Of a stretch of DNA of 64,000 nucleotides, positions 53,423-62,521 are shown one piece after another. How positions within the stretch are numbered: the stretch's first letter is position 1; each line of letters begins with the position of its first letter. A program made the translations under genes and the position numbers. The notes under the pieces were generated by a model. The model was not told where the DNA came from. It searched no databases and worked only from the letters and a program-made list of their open reading frames with translations. This DNA comes from JBBQUN01 sp963698395 (GTDB lineage: Bacteria; Actinomycetota; Acidimicrobiia; Acidimicrobiales; SZUA-35), in assembly GCA_963698395.1 (NCBI GenBank), contig CAVOQQ010000004.1:248001-312000 (forward strand). The letters run 5' to 3'.

Positions 53423-54538
53423 ATGAACCATCCCGACACCACCTCCCCGTCTGCCGCCGCGATCGGCGACCAGATCAAGCTCTTCGGCTTCAAGGTCTGG
53501 ACCTACCGGATGGGTGAGCAGGTGGCACTCACCATCCACCTGGGCGATCTCCTCGGCCTCTATCGGGCCATGGCCGGACGCGGACCGATCTCGAGCACCG
53601 ACCTTGCCGAATCGCTCGACTACGACGAGCGTCTGGTGCGCGAGTGGCTCTACGGCCAGGCAGCAGCCGGACTGATCGATTTTCGCGGTGACCTCGTTGA
53701 CGCCGACGACGAGCACGTCTTCGAACTGACCCCGGTCCAGGCGGCGGTGCTGGCCGACGAGGAGCATTCCATCGCGTTTGCCGCCGGCGCATTCAGCGGT
53801 GGCCCCCAGCGCGACGTGATCGATGGCATCGCCAACTCGTTCCGCACCGGCATCGGCCTCACCTACGAACAACAGGGCCCGGCCACCGCGGTGGCCATGG
53901 GTCGCATGACCGGTCCGTGGTCACGGCAGGCGCTGATCCCCACGATCCTCCCGGCACTCGACGGTGTGGTCGAACGGTTGCAGGAGGGCATCGAGGTTCT
54001 CGACATCGGCTGTGGCGCGGGCGTGAGTCTCTGCCTCATCGCCGAAGCGTTCCCGCAGAGCCGCTGCGTCGGCTTCGATCCCTCGGAGTCGGCGATCCGT
54101 CTCGCTCGCGCCAAAGCCGAGGAGCGGGGTCTCGACAACGTCGATTTCGTGGTCGCCACGGCCGAGGACATCCCCGCCGAGCCGCGCTTCGAGCTCGTCC
54201 TGACCTTCGATTGCCTGCACGACATGCCGCGTCCCGACCGAGCAGCCGAGGCGATCGGCGCCGCCATGACCCCCAAGGGCACCTGGCTGGTGAAGGACAT
54301 CCGCTCGACCGGCAACTTCGAGACCGATCGCCGCAATCCACTCCTCGCCCTGTTCTATGGCTTCTCGATCGAGACCTGCCTGCAATCGGCGCTCTCGGAG
54401 CCCGATGGGCTCGGACTCGGCACCCTCGGCCTGCACGCCGAACGCCTCGAAGCGCTCACCTCGCGAGCGGGCTTCTCCACGGTGATCGTGCACGACTTCG
54501 ATGACGCGGCCAACCTCTACTACGAGGTACGCCGCTGA
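53423..54538 (+). CDS. class I SAM-dependent methyltransferase with winged-helix N-terminus
   Basis: 371 residues. N-terminal 120 residues are a dimerisation/winged-helix domain (GRGPISSTDLAESLDYDERL, VREWLYGQAAAGLIDF), as in O-methyltransferases. The Rossmann domain has IEVLDIGCGAGVSLCLIAEA, VGFDPSESAIRLARAKAEE, FVVATAEDIP and LTFDCLHDMPRPDRAAEAI. Full length for the group. The substrate is unknown; rhodopsin-like or natural-product methylation are both seen in relatives. Confidence 0.87.
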   Translation: MNHPDTTSPSAAAIGDQIKLFGFKVWTYRMGEQVALTIHLGDLLGLYRAMAGRGPISSTDLAESLDYDERLVREWLYGQAAAGLIDFRGDLVDADDEHVFELTPVQAAVLADEEHSIAFAAGAFSGGPQRDVIDGIANSFRTGIGLTYEQQGPATAVAMGRMTGPWSRQALIPTILPALDGVVERLQEGIEVLDIGCGAGVSLCLIAEAFPQSRCVGFDPSESAIRLARAKAEERGLDNVDFVVATAEDIPAEPRFELVLTFDCLHDMPRPDRAAEAIGAAMTPKGTWLVKDIRSTGNFETDRRNPLLALFYGFSIETCLQSALSEPDGLGLGTLGLHAERLEALTSRAGFSTVIVHDFDDAANLYYEVRR

Positions 54539-54659
54539 CCAATCGATCATCACCCCGTTGACCGGCGACCACCGAACGGCAACCGGTCATCAACGAGTCC
54601 GGCTCGAGTCACGAGCACCTCCCTTTGGGCGGCGTAGAAGGCATACACTTTTTGAAGTC

Positions 54660-55052
54660 ATGAGACGACGAAGTGTCGACCATCTGGTCCCAAACGAGCA
54701 ACGAACCCTGCGAGCGGCGTGGCTGCTGCAGCAGCAGGGAACCCAAGAAGTCCATGGCTACCTGCTGGCCAGGCAACTCAAGAACCGATCATCCAGCGCA
54801 CCGCTGATGGCCTACTCCACGGTCTACCGCTGCCTCGATCGACTCGAGGAGCGCGGCCTCATCGAGTCGTTCGAGCACGACGATCGACCATCGGGCGGTC
54901 CGCCTCGACGACACTTCCGAGTGACCGCTCGCGGCGGCGAGGTCGCCCGAGCGCTTCCCGATGACGGGTCGGGTTTCGACGTCGACCCGACCCCCGGCGG
55001 CCCGACCACCTCCAATCCGACCCCCAACAACGAGGCGCCGTGGCCTGGTTGA
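54660..55052 (+). CDS. PadR-like transcriptional regulator
   Basis: 130 residues from ATG 54660. A winged helix (AAWLLQQQGTQEVHGYLLAR, STVYRCLDRLEERGLIESFE) and the wing GPPRRHFRVTARGGEVARAL match PadR regulators. The C-terminal tail is proline/threonine-rich and lacks the usual PadR dimerisation helices, so it is the short form. It follows the methyltransferase on the same strand with a 121-bp gap. Confidence 0.8.
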   Translation: MRRRSVDHLVPNEQRTLRAAWLLQQQGTQEVHGYLLARQLKNRSSSAPLMAYSTVYRCLDRLEERGLIESFEHDDRPSGGPPRRHFRVTARGGEVARALPDDGSGFDVDPTPGGPTTSNPTPNNEAPWPG

Positions 55053-55173
55053 TCGACGTTCAGCGGCCGCTCGACCACGGGCGGTGAAGCCGCTTCGATT
55101 TGTCTCGGCGAAACCCTGAATCGGTCATGGGATCGTCCATACTGTTTGCTGGTTCAATCGTGTGGAGGCGCAC

Positions 55174-56199
55174 ATGTGGGGTGAATCGAAAGCGCGACGC
55201 GCTCTCGTAGTGGCAGCACTACCGGCGATATCGGTCGTTGCCGGGGTCGGAAGCGCAGCAGCGCAACCGATCTTCCAGCCGACGTTCAGTGACTCACAGC
55301 TGTGTGTCACCGTCGACATGGAGAACTCACTGCTGCAAGGTCCGATCGACTACACACCGACCTACCAGGTCGACCTGCCTGCGGGCGAGGTCGTGATTCC
55401 CGAGGCGATCTCGTGGGACGAGTACGAAGGCCGTGAGAACACCCCGGCCCAGTCCAGCGAGCGCTGGGAACTTCAGTTCCTCGACGCCGATGGCAACGTC
55501 ATCGCCATCTCCGACGCCGTTCCCGACGTCGCCGACGGCGTGCGTCGGGCCGAGTTCATCGGTGACCTCGGCAGCGTCACGCTCCCCGAGGCTGCGGTCG
55601 CCGTCCGGGCCCATCACCGCACCGACCTGCCGCCCAACACCACGCCAAACAGCGTGCACGTCTCGGGCATCACCCTGTGCTGGGAAGAGGCCCTGACCCC
55701 GCCGGTGTGCACCAACGCCGCCGGTGAAGAGGTCGAGGCCAACGCCGACGGTACGTGCCCCACCGCCGAACCGGTGTGTGTCGACGCCAACGGCGATGCG
55801 CTCACCAACGACGATGGCACGGCGGTCGTCCCCGACGACAACGGTGAGTGTCCGGCAGCGCCGCACTGTGTCGACTCCGACGGCAATGCGGTGGAGGCCC
55901 AGGCCGACGGGAGCTGCGTCCCCAATGGCCCGCTCCTGCCGCAGTGCGTCGATGCCGATGGTGCAACGGTCGCACCCAACAGTGACGGTTCGTGCCCGGC
56001 ACCGGCGCCGCTCGGCCCCACGACCCCGGCCCAACCGACCCCGGCCCAACCGACGCCGACACCAACCCAGCCGTCCCCGGCTCAGCCCCAGGGTGGCACG
56101 CTTCCCATCACCGGTAGCGAGTCGATGATCCTGTTGCTCTCGGGCTTGTGGCTCGTCGCCGCCGGAACGACTGCCACCATGTTCGTTCGCACTCGCTGA
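55174..56199 (+). CDS. LPxTG-type wall-anchored protein with Cys-containing repeats
   Basis: 341 residues from ATG 55174, six bases after GGAGG. Signal peptide with VVAALPAISVVAGVGSAAAQ. An N-terminal beta-rich domain of about 150 residues is followed by four short modules, each ending in CP or C-x-P: CTNAAGEEVEANADGTCP, CVDANGDALTNDDGTAVV..., CVDSDGNAVEAQADGSC and CVDADGATVAPNSDGSCP. Then comes a Pro/Thr linker, the sorting signal LPITG, a hydrophobic helix and the tail RTR. Sortase would anchor it to the wall. Function is probably adhesive or structural. Confidence 0.87.
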   Translation: MWGESKARRALVVAALPAISVVAGVGSAAAQPIFQPTFSDSQLCVTVDMENSLLQGPIDYTPTYQVDLPAGEVVIPEAISWDEYEGRENTPAQSSERWELQFLDADGNVIAISDAVPDVADGVRRAEFIGDLGSVTLPEAAVAVRAHHRTDLPPNTTPNSVHVSGITLCWEEALTPPVCTNAAGEEVEANADGTCPTAEPVCVDANGDALTNDDGTAVVPDDNGECPAAPHCVDSDGNAVEAQADGSCVPNGPLLPQCVDADGATVAPNSDGSCPAPAPLGPTTPAQPTPAQPTPTPTQPSPAQPQGGTLPITGSESMILLLSGLWLVAAGTTATMFVRTR

Positions 56200-56237
56200 T
56201 CGACCGATCGGCTAAGACGTCCAGCGCACCACTTCAC

Positions 56238-56278
56238 CGAGGCCGTGACTCCCAAGGGTCACGGCCTCGGTCGTTTTC
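56238..56278 (+). terminator. intrinsic terminator after the LPxTG gene
   Basis: CGAGGCCGTGAC-(TCCCAAGG)-GTCACGGCCTCG is a perfect 12-bp stem, followed by GTCGTTTT. It lies 38 bp after the LPxTG gene stop and before the fumarase gene. Confidence 0.85.
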
Positions 56279-56327
56279 CTACACGGCCATCGAAAGGGCG
56301 GCGGAACGTTCGCGCTAGCGTTGCGAC

Positions 56328-57968
56328 ATGGCCGATTTCGAGTATCAGGACGTCTTTCCCCTCGGTGAGGACACCACCCCCTACAAGCTGCTCACCACCG
56401 AGGGCGTCGAGGTCGTCGATCTCGGCGGAACCGAGTTCCTGCGGGTGAGCGACGAGGCGATCCGTCTGCTGACCGCCACCGCCATCAAGGACATCTCCCA
56501 CCTGCTGCGCCCCGGGCACCTGGCACAGCTGGCGAAGATCCTCGACGACCCCGAGGCATCGGCCAACGACCGATTCGTTGCCACGGAACTCCTCCAGAAC
56601 GCCAACATCGCCTCGGGGTACGTGTTGCCGGGTTGCCAAGACACCGGAACGGCCATCGTGAAGGGCAAGAAGGGTCAGTTCGTACTCACGAGCGGCGACG
56701 ACAAGGCGCCCATTTCGCAGGGCATCTACGACACCTACCAGACCTCGAACCTTCGCTACTCACAGATGGCCCCCATCACGATGTGGGAAGAGAAGAACAC
56801 CGGCACCAACCTTCCCGCCGAGCTCAAGATCGAAGCGGTGACAGGGAGCGCCTACAAGTTCATGTTCATGACCAAGGGCGGTGGCTCGGCCAACAAGAGC
56901 TACCTGTTCCAGGAGACCAAGGCGCTGCTCAATCCGACCAGCCTCATGCGGTTCCTCGACGAGAAGCTGCGACTGCTCGGCACCTCGGCATGCCCGCCGT
57001 ATCACCTCGGTCTGGTCATCGGCGGCACGTCGGCCGAACAGGCGGTCGAGACCGCCAAGCTGGCATCGACTCGCTACCTCGACACCCTCCCCACCTCAGG
57101 ATCCCCCTCGGGTCACGCCTTCCGAGACCTCGAGATGGAGGCCGAGGTGCTCGCACTGACCCAGGCCTTCGGCATCGGTGCCCAGTTCGGCGGCAAGTAC
57201 TTCTGCCACGATGTCCGAGTCATCCGTCTGCCCCGTCACGGCGCATCGCTGCCGGTCGGGATTGCGGTCTCGTGTTCGGCCGACCGCCAGGCGCTCGGCA
57301 AGATCACGGCCGAGGGTGTGTTCCTCGAGCAGCTCGAAACCGATCCGGCCAAGTACCTCCCCGAGGTCACCCACGACGATCTCGGCAGCGACACCGTCCA
57401 GATCGATCTCGATCAACCGATGGCCGACATCCGAGCCGAGCTGTCACGCCACCCGGTCAAGACTCGACTCTCACTGACCGGCACCCTCGTGGTCGGACGA
57501 GACATCGCCCACGCCAAGATCAAGGAGCGTCTCGACGCCGGTGAGGGGATGCCCGAGTACCTGAAGAAGCACCCCATCTACTACGCCGGCCCGGCCAAGA
57601 CACCCGAGGGATACGCCTCGGGGTCGTTCGGCCCGACCACGGCGGGCCGCATGGATTCCTATGTCGAGCAGTTCCAGGCCGCCGGCGGCTCGATGATCAT
57701 GCTCGCCAAGGGCAACCGCAGCCAGCAGGTCACCGACGCGTGCAAGCGCCATGGCGGCTTCTACCTCGGCTCGATCGGCGGTCCGGCCGCTCGTCTGGCC
57801 AAGGATTCGATCCGTTCGGTCGAGGTGCTGGAATACCCCGAACTCGGCATGGAAGCGGTCTGGAAGATCGAGGTCGAGAACTTCCCCGCCTTCATCGTGG
57901 TCGACGACAAGGGCAACGATTTCTACGCCGAGACCTCCCGCCCCCTCGATCTCACCAAGAAGAAGTAA
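56328..57968 (+). CDS. fumA: class I fumarate hydratase
   Basis: 546-residue [4Fe-4S] fumarase of the TCA cycle. Both domains are joined in one chain. The three cluster cysteines are in VLPGCQDTGTAIVKG, LGTSACPPYHLGLVIGG and GGKYFCHDVRVIRLPRHG. FMTKGGGSANKSYLFQ and the C-terminal AGPAKTPEGYASGSFGPTTA are typical of both class I fumarases and related L-tartrate dehydratases. Full length. It depends on Fe-S assembly, which ties it to the suf region. ATG 56328. Confidence 0.9.
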   Translation: MADFEYQDVFPLGEDTTPYKLLTTEGVEVVDLGGTEFLRVSDEAIRLLTATAIKDISHLLRPGHLAQLAKILDDPEASANDRFVATELLQNANIASGYVLPGCQDTGTAIVKGKKGQFVLTSGDDKAPISQGIYDTYQTSNLRYSQMAPITMWEEKNTGTNLPAELKIEAVTGSAYKFMFMTKGGGSANKSYLFQETKALLNPTSLMRFLDEKLRLLGTSACPPYHLGLVIGGTSAEQAVETAKLASTRYLDTLPTSGSPSGHAFRDLEMEAEVLALTQAFGIGAQFGGKYFCHDVRVIRLPRHGASLPVGIAVSCSADRQALGKITAEGVFLEQLETDPAKYLPEVTHDDLGSDTVQIDLDQPMADIRAELSRHPVKTRLSLTGTLVVGRDIAHAKIKERLDAGEGMPEYLKKHPIYYAGPAKTPEGYASGSFGPTTAGRMDSYVEQFQAAGGSMIMLAKGNRSQQVTDACKRHGGFYLGSIGGPAARLAKDSIRSVEVLEYPELGMEAVWKIEVENFPAFIVVDDKGNDFYAETSRPLDLTKKK

Positions 57969-57985
57969 CCCCTACGGGAGGCAGC

Positions 57986-58741
57986 TCAACCAACCAGGGT
58001 CGTGCCCCCGTCGACCACGAAGATCTGACCGGTGGCGTACTTGTTGCGCAGCAGGGCGAGCACGGCTTCGGCGCAGTCGTCGGGAGTGGCAGAGCGGCCG
58101 AGCGGGGCGGTGTTGGCCACCGAGGCGTGGAGCGCATCCCATGTCTCGGTCCATGGGGTGGCGACCAGACCGGGGGCGACGGCGTTGACCCGGACCGGTC
58201 CCTGCGACTTGGCCAAGAGGACCGTCATGTGATTCAGGGCGGCCTTGGTCATGGCGTAGGCGACCGACGAGCCGACGGGCCGGACCCCGGCGATCGAGGT
58301 GATGTTGACCACGGCACCGTCGTCGCTCGCCTTGAGGAGCGGCATGGCGGCTTTCGTGAGCCACCAGGTGCCATAGACGTTGACCTGGAAGGTCTTGTCG
58401 AAGATCTCGTCGGTGAGGGCCTCGAGGTCGTGGTGCGGCACGACCGTGGTCCAACCGGCGTTGTTGATCAGGTAGTCGAGCTTGCCGAACGCTTCGACCG
58501 TCGCGTCGAGGAGCGCTTGGCCCTGGGCCTGATCGGCGATGTCGGCCTGCACGTAGATGCTCTCACCCGGCAGAGCAGCCGACACGGCTTCGCCTGCGGC
58601 CACCGACGAAGCGGAGTTGACCACCACCTTGGCTCCGAGTGCGCTCAGTCGGTGCGCGGTCTGCTCACCGATACCGCTCGATGAGCCGGTGACGATCGCG
58701 ACTCGGCCCTCGAGTTCACTGCTGGTGTTCTGCTGGCTCAT
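57986..58741 (-). CDS. short-chain dehydrogenase/reductase
   Basis: 251-residue SDR oxidoreductase. NAD(P) motif TGSSSGIGEQTAHRL, NNAGWTT, catalytic Ser in VVNITSIAGVRPVGSS and YAMTK (Y-x3-K), followed by VNAVAPGLVATPW. C-terminal IFVVDGGTTLVG. Substrate not known. It is the last gene of a minus-strand run with the M20 peptidase 36 bp upstream. Confidence 0.9.
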   Translation of the reverse strand: MSQQNTSSELEGRVAIVTGSSSGIGEQTAHRLSALGAKVVVNSASSVAAGEAVSAALPGESIYVQADIADQAQGQALLDATVEAFGKLDYLINNAGWTTVVPHHDLEALTDEIFDKTFQVNVYGTWWLTKAAMPLLKASDDGAVVNITSIAGVRPVGSSVAYAMTKAALNHMTVLLAKSQGPVRVNAVAPGLVATPWTETWDALHASVANTAPLGRSATPDDCAEAVLALLRNKYATGQIFVVDGGTTLVG

Positions 58742-58777
58742 GTGGTTCTCCGATGCAAGGTGGTGGCGGTTGGTCGA

Positions 58778-60205
58778 TCAACGCTCGACGACGGCGTGGG
58801 CATCCAATACCCCCGCCAGACAGTTCGTCAACTTCTCGGCGTAGTCGAGATGGAGGAACTCGTTGGGTCCGTGCGCATTCGACTCGGGTCCGAGCACCCC
58901 GGTGATCACGAATTGGGCCGCCGGGAAGAGCTCGCCGAGCATGCCCATGAAGGGAATCGAGCCACCCTCGCCGAACCGTTGCATCGGCTTGGCGAACGTG
59001 GTCATCGATGCCTCGTCGAGCGCGGTCTCGAGCCAGGGCGCGAGGTCGGGGGCGTTCCAACCGGCACCGGCCTCGGGATCGACGAAGCTCACCTTCGCCC
59101 CCGACGGTGGATCGGTGGTCAACACCGCTTCGAGTTCGACCAGTGCCGCGGTCTGATCGACGGTGGGCGGCAGTCGGAGTGACAGTTTCAGCACCGTTTC
59201 CGGGCGCAGCACATTGCCGGCTTCGCCCGTGGGCGGGAGGCCATCGGCACCCGTCACCGACAAGGCCGGTCGCCAGGTGCGGGCCAACAGGGCGTCAGCC
59301 GGCCCGCTGCTCATGAGCTCGAGTCCCGGCACCGTTGCGAAGGGTTCCATCGATGCCTCGCCCAACGCAGCAGCAAGCGCTTCGGCCTCGGCGACGCGGT
59401 ACTCGGGGATGTCGACCCACGCCGATTCGAGCAGTACTCGACCGGTCGTTGCCTCCTCGATCCGGTCGAGCAGTTGACGAGCGATCCGAAACGACGACGG
59501 CACGACGCCGCTGGCCGCCCCGGAGTGGATGCCCTCGGTGACGACCTGCACCCGGAGCTTTCCTCCGGCGAGACCACGCAATGAGGTGGTGAGCCAGAGC
59601 GTCTCGTAGTCGATGCAGCCGGAGTCGAGACACAGCACGAGGTCGACGTCGCCGAGTTCGTCGGCGAGGGCTTCGATGTGGGCCGGCAGATCGGGCGAGC
59701 CCGACTCCTCCGACGCCTCGATCAGGAGCAGGCACCGGGCGTGTGATCCGCCCGACTGCTGTACCGCTTCGATGGCGGTGAGGCTGGCGAATGCGGCGTA
59801 GCCGTCGTCGGCACCGCCACGGCCGTAGAGCCGACCGTTTTCGATCACCGGACGCCACGGGCCGAGGTCGGAACGCCAACCACTCATCTCGGGCTGCTTG
59901 TCGAGATGGCCGTAGAGCAACACCGTCTTGTCGGTCGCCGGGCTACCGAAGGGATCCACCTCGACCAGGATGAGCGGCGTGCGACCCGGCAGGGTGCGCA
60001 CCTCGATGCGCTGGACTCCGGCGACGGGTCGAGAGGCCAACCACGACCGAACGTGATCGACCGCCGCCTGGATGTGGCCGGTGGCTTCCCACGCCGGATC
60101 GAAGGCAGGAGACAACGCGGGAATGGCGATGTACTCCTCGAGCTGTGGGATGAGGTCGTCGGTCCAACGCGTGGCGATGAACGCCGAAGCCCGTGATGTG
60201 TCCAT
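58778..60205 (-). CDS. M20-family metallopeptidase
   Basis: 475-residue dizinc dipeptidase-like enzyme of the M20 family (CNDP type). Metal ligands: LLYGHLDKQPEM, GRGGADDGYAAFASL, EASEESGSPDLPAH and CLDSGCIDY; the last His is near NAHGPNEFLHLDYAEKL. The lid/dimerisation domain is intact. Likely hydrolyses dipeptides or N-acyl amino acids. Full length. It is followed on the same strand by the SDR gene. Confidence 0.9.
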   Translation of the reverse strand: MDTSRASAFIATRWTDDLIPQLEEYIAIPALSPAFDPAWEATGHIQAAVDHVRSWLASRPVAGVQRIEVRTLPGRTPLILVEVDPFGSPATDKTVLLYGHLDKQPEMSGWRSDLGPWRPVIENGRLYGRGGADDGYAAFASLTAIEAVQQSGGSHARCLLLIEASEESGSPDLPAHIEALADELGDVDLVLCLDSGCIDYETLWLTTSLRGLAGGKLRVQVVTEGIHSGAASGVVPSSFRIARQLLDRIEEATTGRVLLESAWVDIPEYRVAEAEALAAALGEASMEPFATVPGLELMSSGPADALLARTWRPALSVTGADGLPPTGEAGNVLRPETVLKLSLRLPPTVDQTAALVELEAVLTTDPPSGAKVSFVDPEAGAGWNAPDLAPWLETALDEASMTTFAKPMQRFGEGGSIPFMGMLGELFPAAQFVITGVLGPESNAHGPNEFLHLDYAEKLTNCLAGVLDAHAVVER

Positions 60206-60226
60206 GTGGAGAACCTTCTCTCGCGC

Positions 60227-60664
60227 TCAGCCCGGAAGGGCGTCGCAGTCGTAGGTGGCGGTGAAGTACTTGTCGAAGAATTGGTCGGTCATCTCGCCCC
60301 GCATCAGGACCTCGAGGTCGGCGTCGTCGAGTTCGCCGACGAGGTCGCCGGCGACACAGTCGGCCTGCTCGGGCTCGAGCCCTCGATCGAGCAGCATGGT
60401 GGTGACCTGACGCAGCACGTCGTCGGTCTGACCGCAGTGGAACTGGGCGAGGTATTGCCGCTCGGCGAACGCGGCGGAGAGCGACGCAGCGTTGAGCTCG
60501 GCCTCGATACCTTCGATGTCGTAGGCATCGACCAGTTCACCGACCACACACGATGCCACCTCGCCCGATACCTCGGGATGGCTGTTCTGGTACGACTCGA
60601 CGAGATCGTCCTCGGAGAGTGAGGACGAACAGGCCACGAGGGCCGACATCGTGGCGGCCGCCAC
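60227..60664 (-). CDS. lipoprotein with two copies of a Cys-containing module
   Basis: The C-terminal part is clear, the start is not. GTG 60664 gives VAAATMSALVACSSSLSEDD, a short signal with lipobox LVAC. The ORF is open to GTG 60874, but that would overlap the upstream AMP-ligase and cross a 15-bp repeat. The mature part has two similar modules, each with two Cys (EVASCVVGELVDA...LAQFHC and EQADCVAGDLVGE...YDC). Similar to the single-module protein at 46361. Function unknown. Confidence 0.68.
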   Translation of the reverse strand: MAAATMSALVACSSSLSEDDLVESYQNSHPEVSGEVASCVVGELVDAYDIEGIEAELNAASLSAAFAERQYLAQFHCGQTDDVLRQVTTMLLDRGLEPEQADCVAGDLVGELDDADLEVLMRGEMTDQFFDKYFTATYDCDALPG

Positions 60665-60690
60665 GGCCGCGTTGCGTGCGTGCCGTGCGA

Positions 60691-60750
60691 CGGTGGCAAG
60701 ACGGGCGGTGGCAAGACGGGCAGTGGCAGGGCGTTCGGTGGCAGGGCGTT
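60691..60750 (+). repeat. 15-bp tandem repeat, four copies
   Basis: CGGTGGCAAGACGGG occurs at 60691 and 60706. Then CAGTGGCAGGGCGTT and CGGTGGCAGGGCGTT follow at 60721 and 60736. It lies between the stop of the AMP-ligase and the lipoprotein start, just upstream of or within the latter's leader. The unit is a multiple of three, so it would read as a pentapeptide repeat (ERPAT/ARLAT) if the lipoprotein started earlier. Confidence 0.85.
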
Positions 60751-60759
60751 CGGCGGCGG

Positions 60760-62295
60760 TCAGTTGACCATCCGTTCGCGGCCTTCCCAGAACGGCGCCC
60801 GAAGCTTGTACTTCTGGAGCTTGCCCGTTGCGGTGCGTTCCAACGACGACCGGAACTCGATCGAGGTCGGACACTTGTAGTGGGTGATGCGATCACGACA
60901 GAACGAAATGAGGTCGGCCTCGGTGGCCTCGCTGCCCTCGGTGAGCACCACGAGCGCCTTCACCGTCTCGCCCCACTTCTCATGGGGGACCCCGATGACG
61001 GCCACCTCGGCCACCTCGGGATGGGAGAAGAGGGTGTCTTCGACCTCGATCGACGACACGTTCTCGCCGCCGGAGATGATCACGTCCTTCTTGCGATCGG
61101 TGATGGCGTAGTAGCCCTCGTCGTCGATCTGACCGCCGTCACCGGTGTGGAACCAGCCATCGCGCAGGGCCTCCTCGCTGGCTTCGGGGTTCTGCCAGTA
61201 GCCCTGGAGGATGTGGTTGCCACGGGCGAGCAGTTCACCGTCGGGTGCGATGCCCATGGTGATGCCGATGGTCGGTGCTCCGGCTCGGCTGAGCTTCTGG
61301 GCCCGCTCGTGGCCGGAGAGCTCGTCCCACTCCGACCGGGTCCGGCTCATGGTGAGCAGCGGCGCCGTCTCGGTGAGGCCGTAGATCTGGATGAATTCCC
61401 ATCCGAGCTCGCGCTCCATGCGTTCGATGACCGAGGTCGGTGGCGGTGCGCCGGCGACGATCATGCGCACCTTGTCGCGGCCGGGAATCTCGCCCTCCCA
61501 GGTGGCAGCGGCATCGAGCACGGCGGTGACGACCGCAGGAGCGCCACACATGAGGGTGACGCCTTCGGACTCGATTCGGCGAAGGATCTCGGCTCCGTCG
61601 ACCTTGCGGAGCACCACGTGCTTCACCCCCATGCCGGTGACGGTGTAGAGCATGCCCCACCCGTCGCAGTGGAACATCGGCAAGGTGTGCAGGTAGACGT
61701 CTCGATCGGTGACGGTGGCGTGCCAGCCGAAGGTGACGGCGTTGGTCCAGCGTGCTCGATGCGTTTGCTCGACACCCTTGGGGCGTGCGGTCGTGCCCGA
61801 CGTGTAGTTGATCGACGCGATGGCGTCTTCGTCGGGGGTCCACGGCTCGGGGGTTCCTTCACGACCGAACCAGACGGCGTCGGACTCGTCGCCGATGATC
61901 CATTTGTGTTTGCACTCGATGTCGCCCAGGTCATCGGCGAGCTCGGGATCGATGAGCAACGCCTCGGCACCACAGTGCTCGACGATGTACTCGACCTCGG
62001 CCTTCGAGAGTCGGAAATTGATGGGCACGAAGACCCGTCCGTTGCCCGACACACCGAAGAACGAGGCGAGCATGCGACCCGCGTTGTGCGACACCATGGC
62101 CACTCGAGCGCCGAACCCGAGGCCCAGCTCGTCCATCGCCACGCCCATCGAGCGACGCATGTCGGCCAACTCGGCGTAGGTGACCCGGCCCAGCGGCGGC
62201 GCCGGCTGATCAGGTTCGTCGACGATGGCGACGCGATCGGGGTACACGGCGTTGGCGCGATCGAGGAAGTCGTTGATCGTCAGTGGGACCTTCAC
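60760..62295 (-). CDS. AMP-dependent acyl-CoA synthetase
   Basis: 511-residue ANL-superfamily ligase. P-loop NYTSGTTARPKGVEQTHRAR, A5 motif YGLTETAPL, A7 GWFHTGDGGQIDDEGYYAIT and DRKKDVIISGGENVSSIEVE, C-terminal Lys region ATGKLQKYKLR. YLHTLPMFHCDGWGMLYTVT resembles fatty-acid ligases of the medium-chain type. A second such enzyme lies at 1999-3681. The lipoprotein, peptidase and SDR genes follow on the same strand. Chain-length preference is unknown. Confidence 0.9.
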   Translation of the reverse strand: MKVPLTINDFLDRANAVYPDRVAIVDEPDQPAPPLGRVTYAELADMRRSMGVAMDELGLGFGARVAMVSHNAGRMLASFFGVSGNGRVFVPINFRLSKAEVEYIVEHCGAEALLIDPELADDLGDIECKHKWIIGDESDAVWFGREGTPEPWTPDEDAIASINYTSGTTARPKGVEQTHRARWTNAVTFGWHATVTDRDVYLHTLPMFHCDGWGMLYTVTGMGVKHVVLRKVDGAEILRRIESEGVTLMCGAPAVVTAVLDAAATWEGEIPGRDKVRMIVAGAPPPTSVIERMERELGWEFIQIYGLTETAPLLTMSRTRSEWDELSGHERAQKLSRAGAPTIGITMGIAPDGELLARGNHILQGYWQNPEASEEALRDGWFHTGDGGQIDDEGYYAITDRKKDVIISGGENVSSIEVEDTLFSHPEVAEVAVIGVPHEKWGETVKALVVLTEGSEATEADLISFCRDRITHYKCPTSIEFRSSLERTATGKLQKYKLRAPFWEGRERMVN

Positions 62296-62521
62296 AGTTG
62301 TTCTCCCGGAGTCGTTGGCAACAGATGTCTTGGCTGCTGCGAAGCGTCCCCGAAGCTAGTCCACCCGACCCGTCGACGAAAGAAGATCGAAGGCTTCTCA
62401 CGACCCCACCACCACCATCGCATGCGATCACCAGGGCCGATCATGGTCCGTTTGGCCTACATCGCTCGAACATCGGGGCGCAACCCCTTGATCTCGCCCG
62501 CTTCGTGCCGACGGGAACCGG

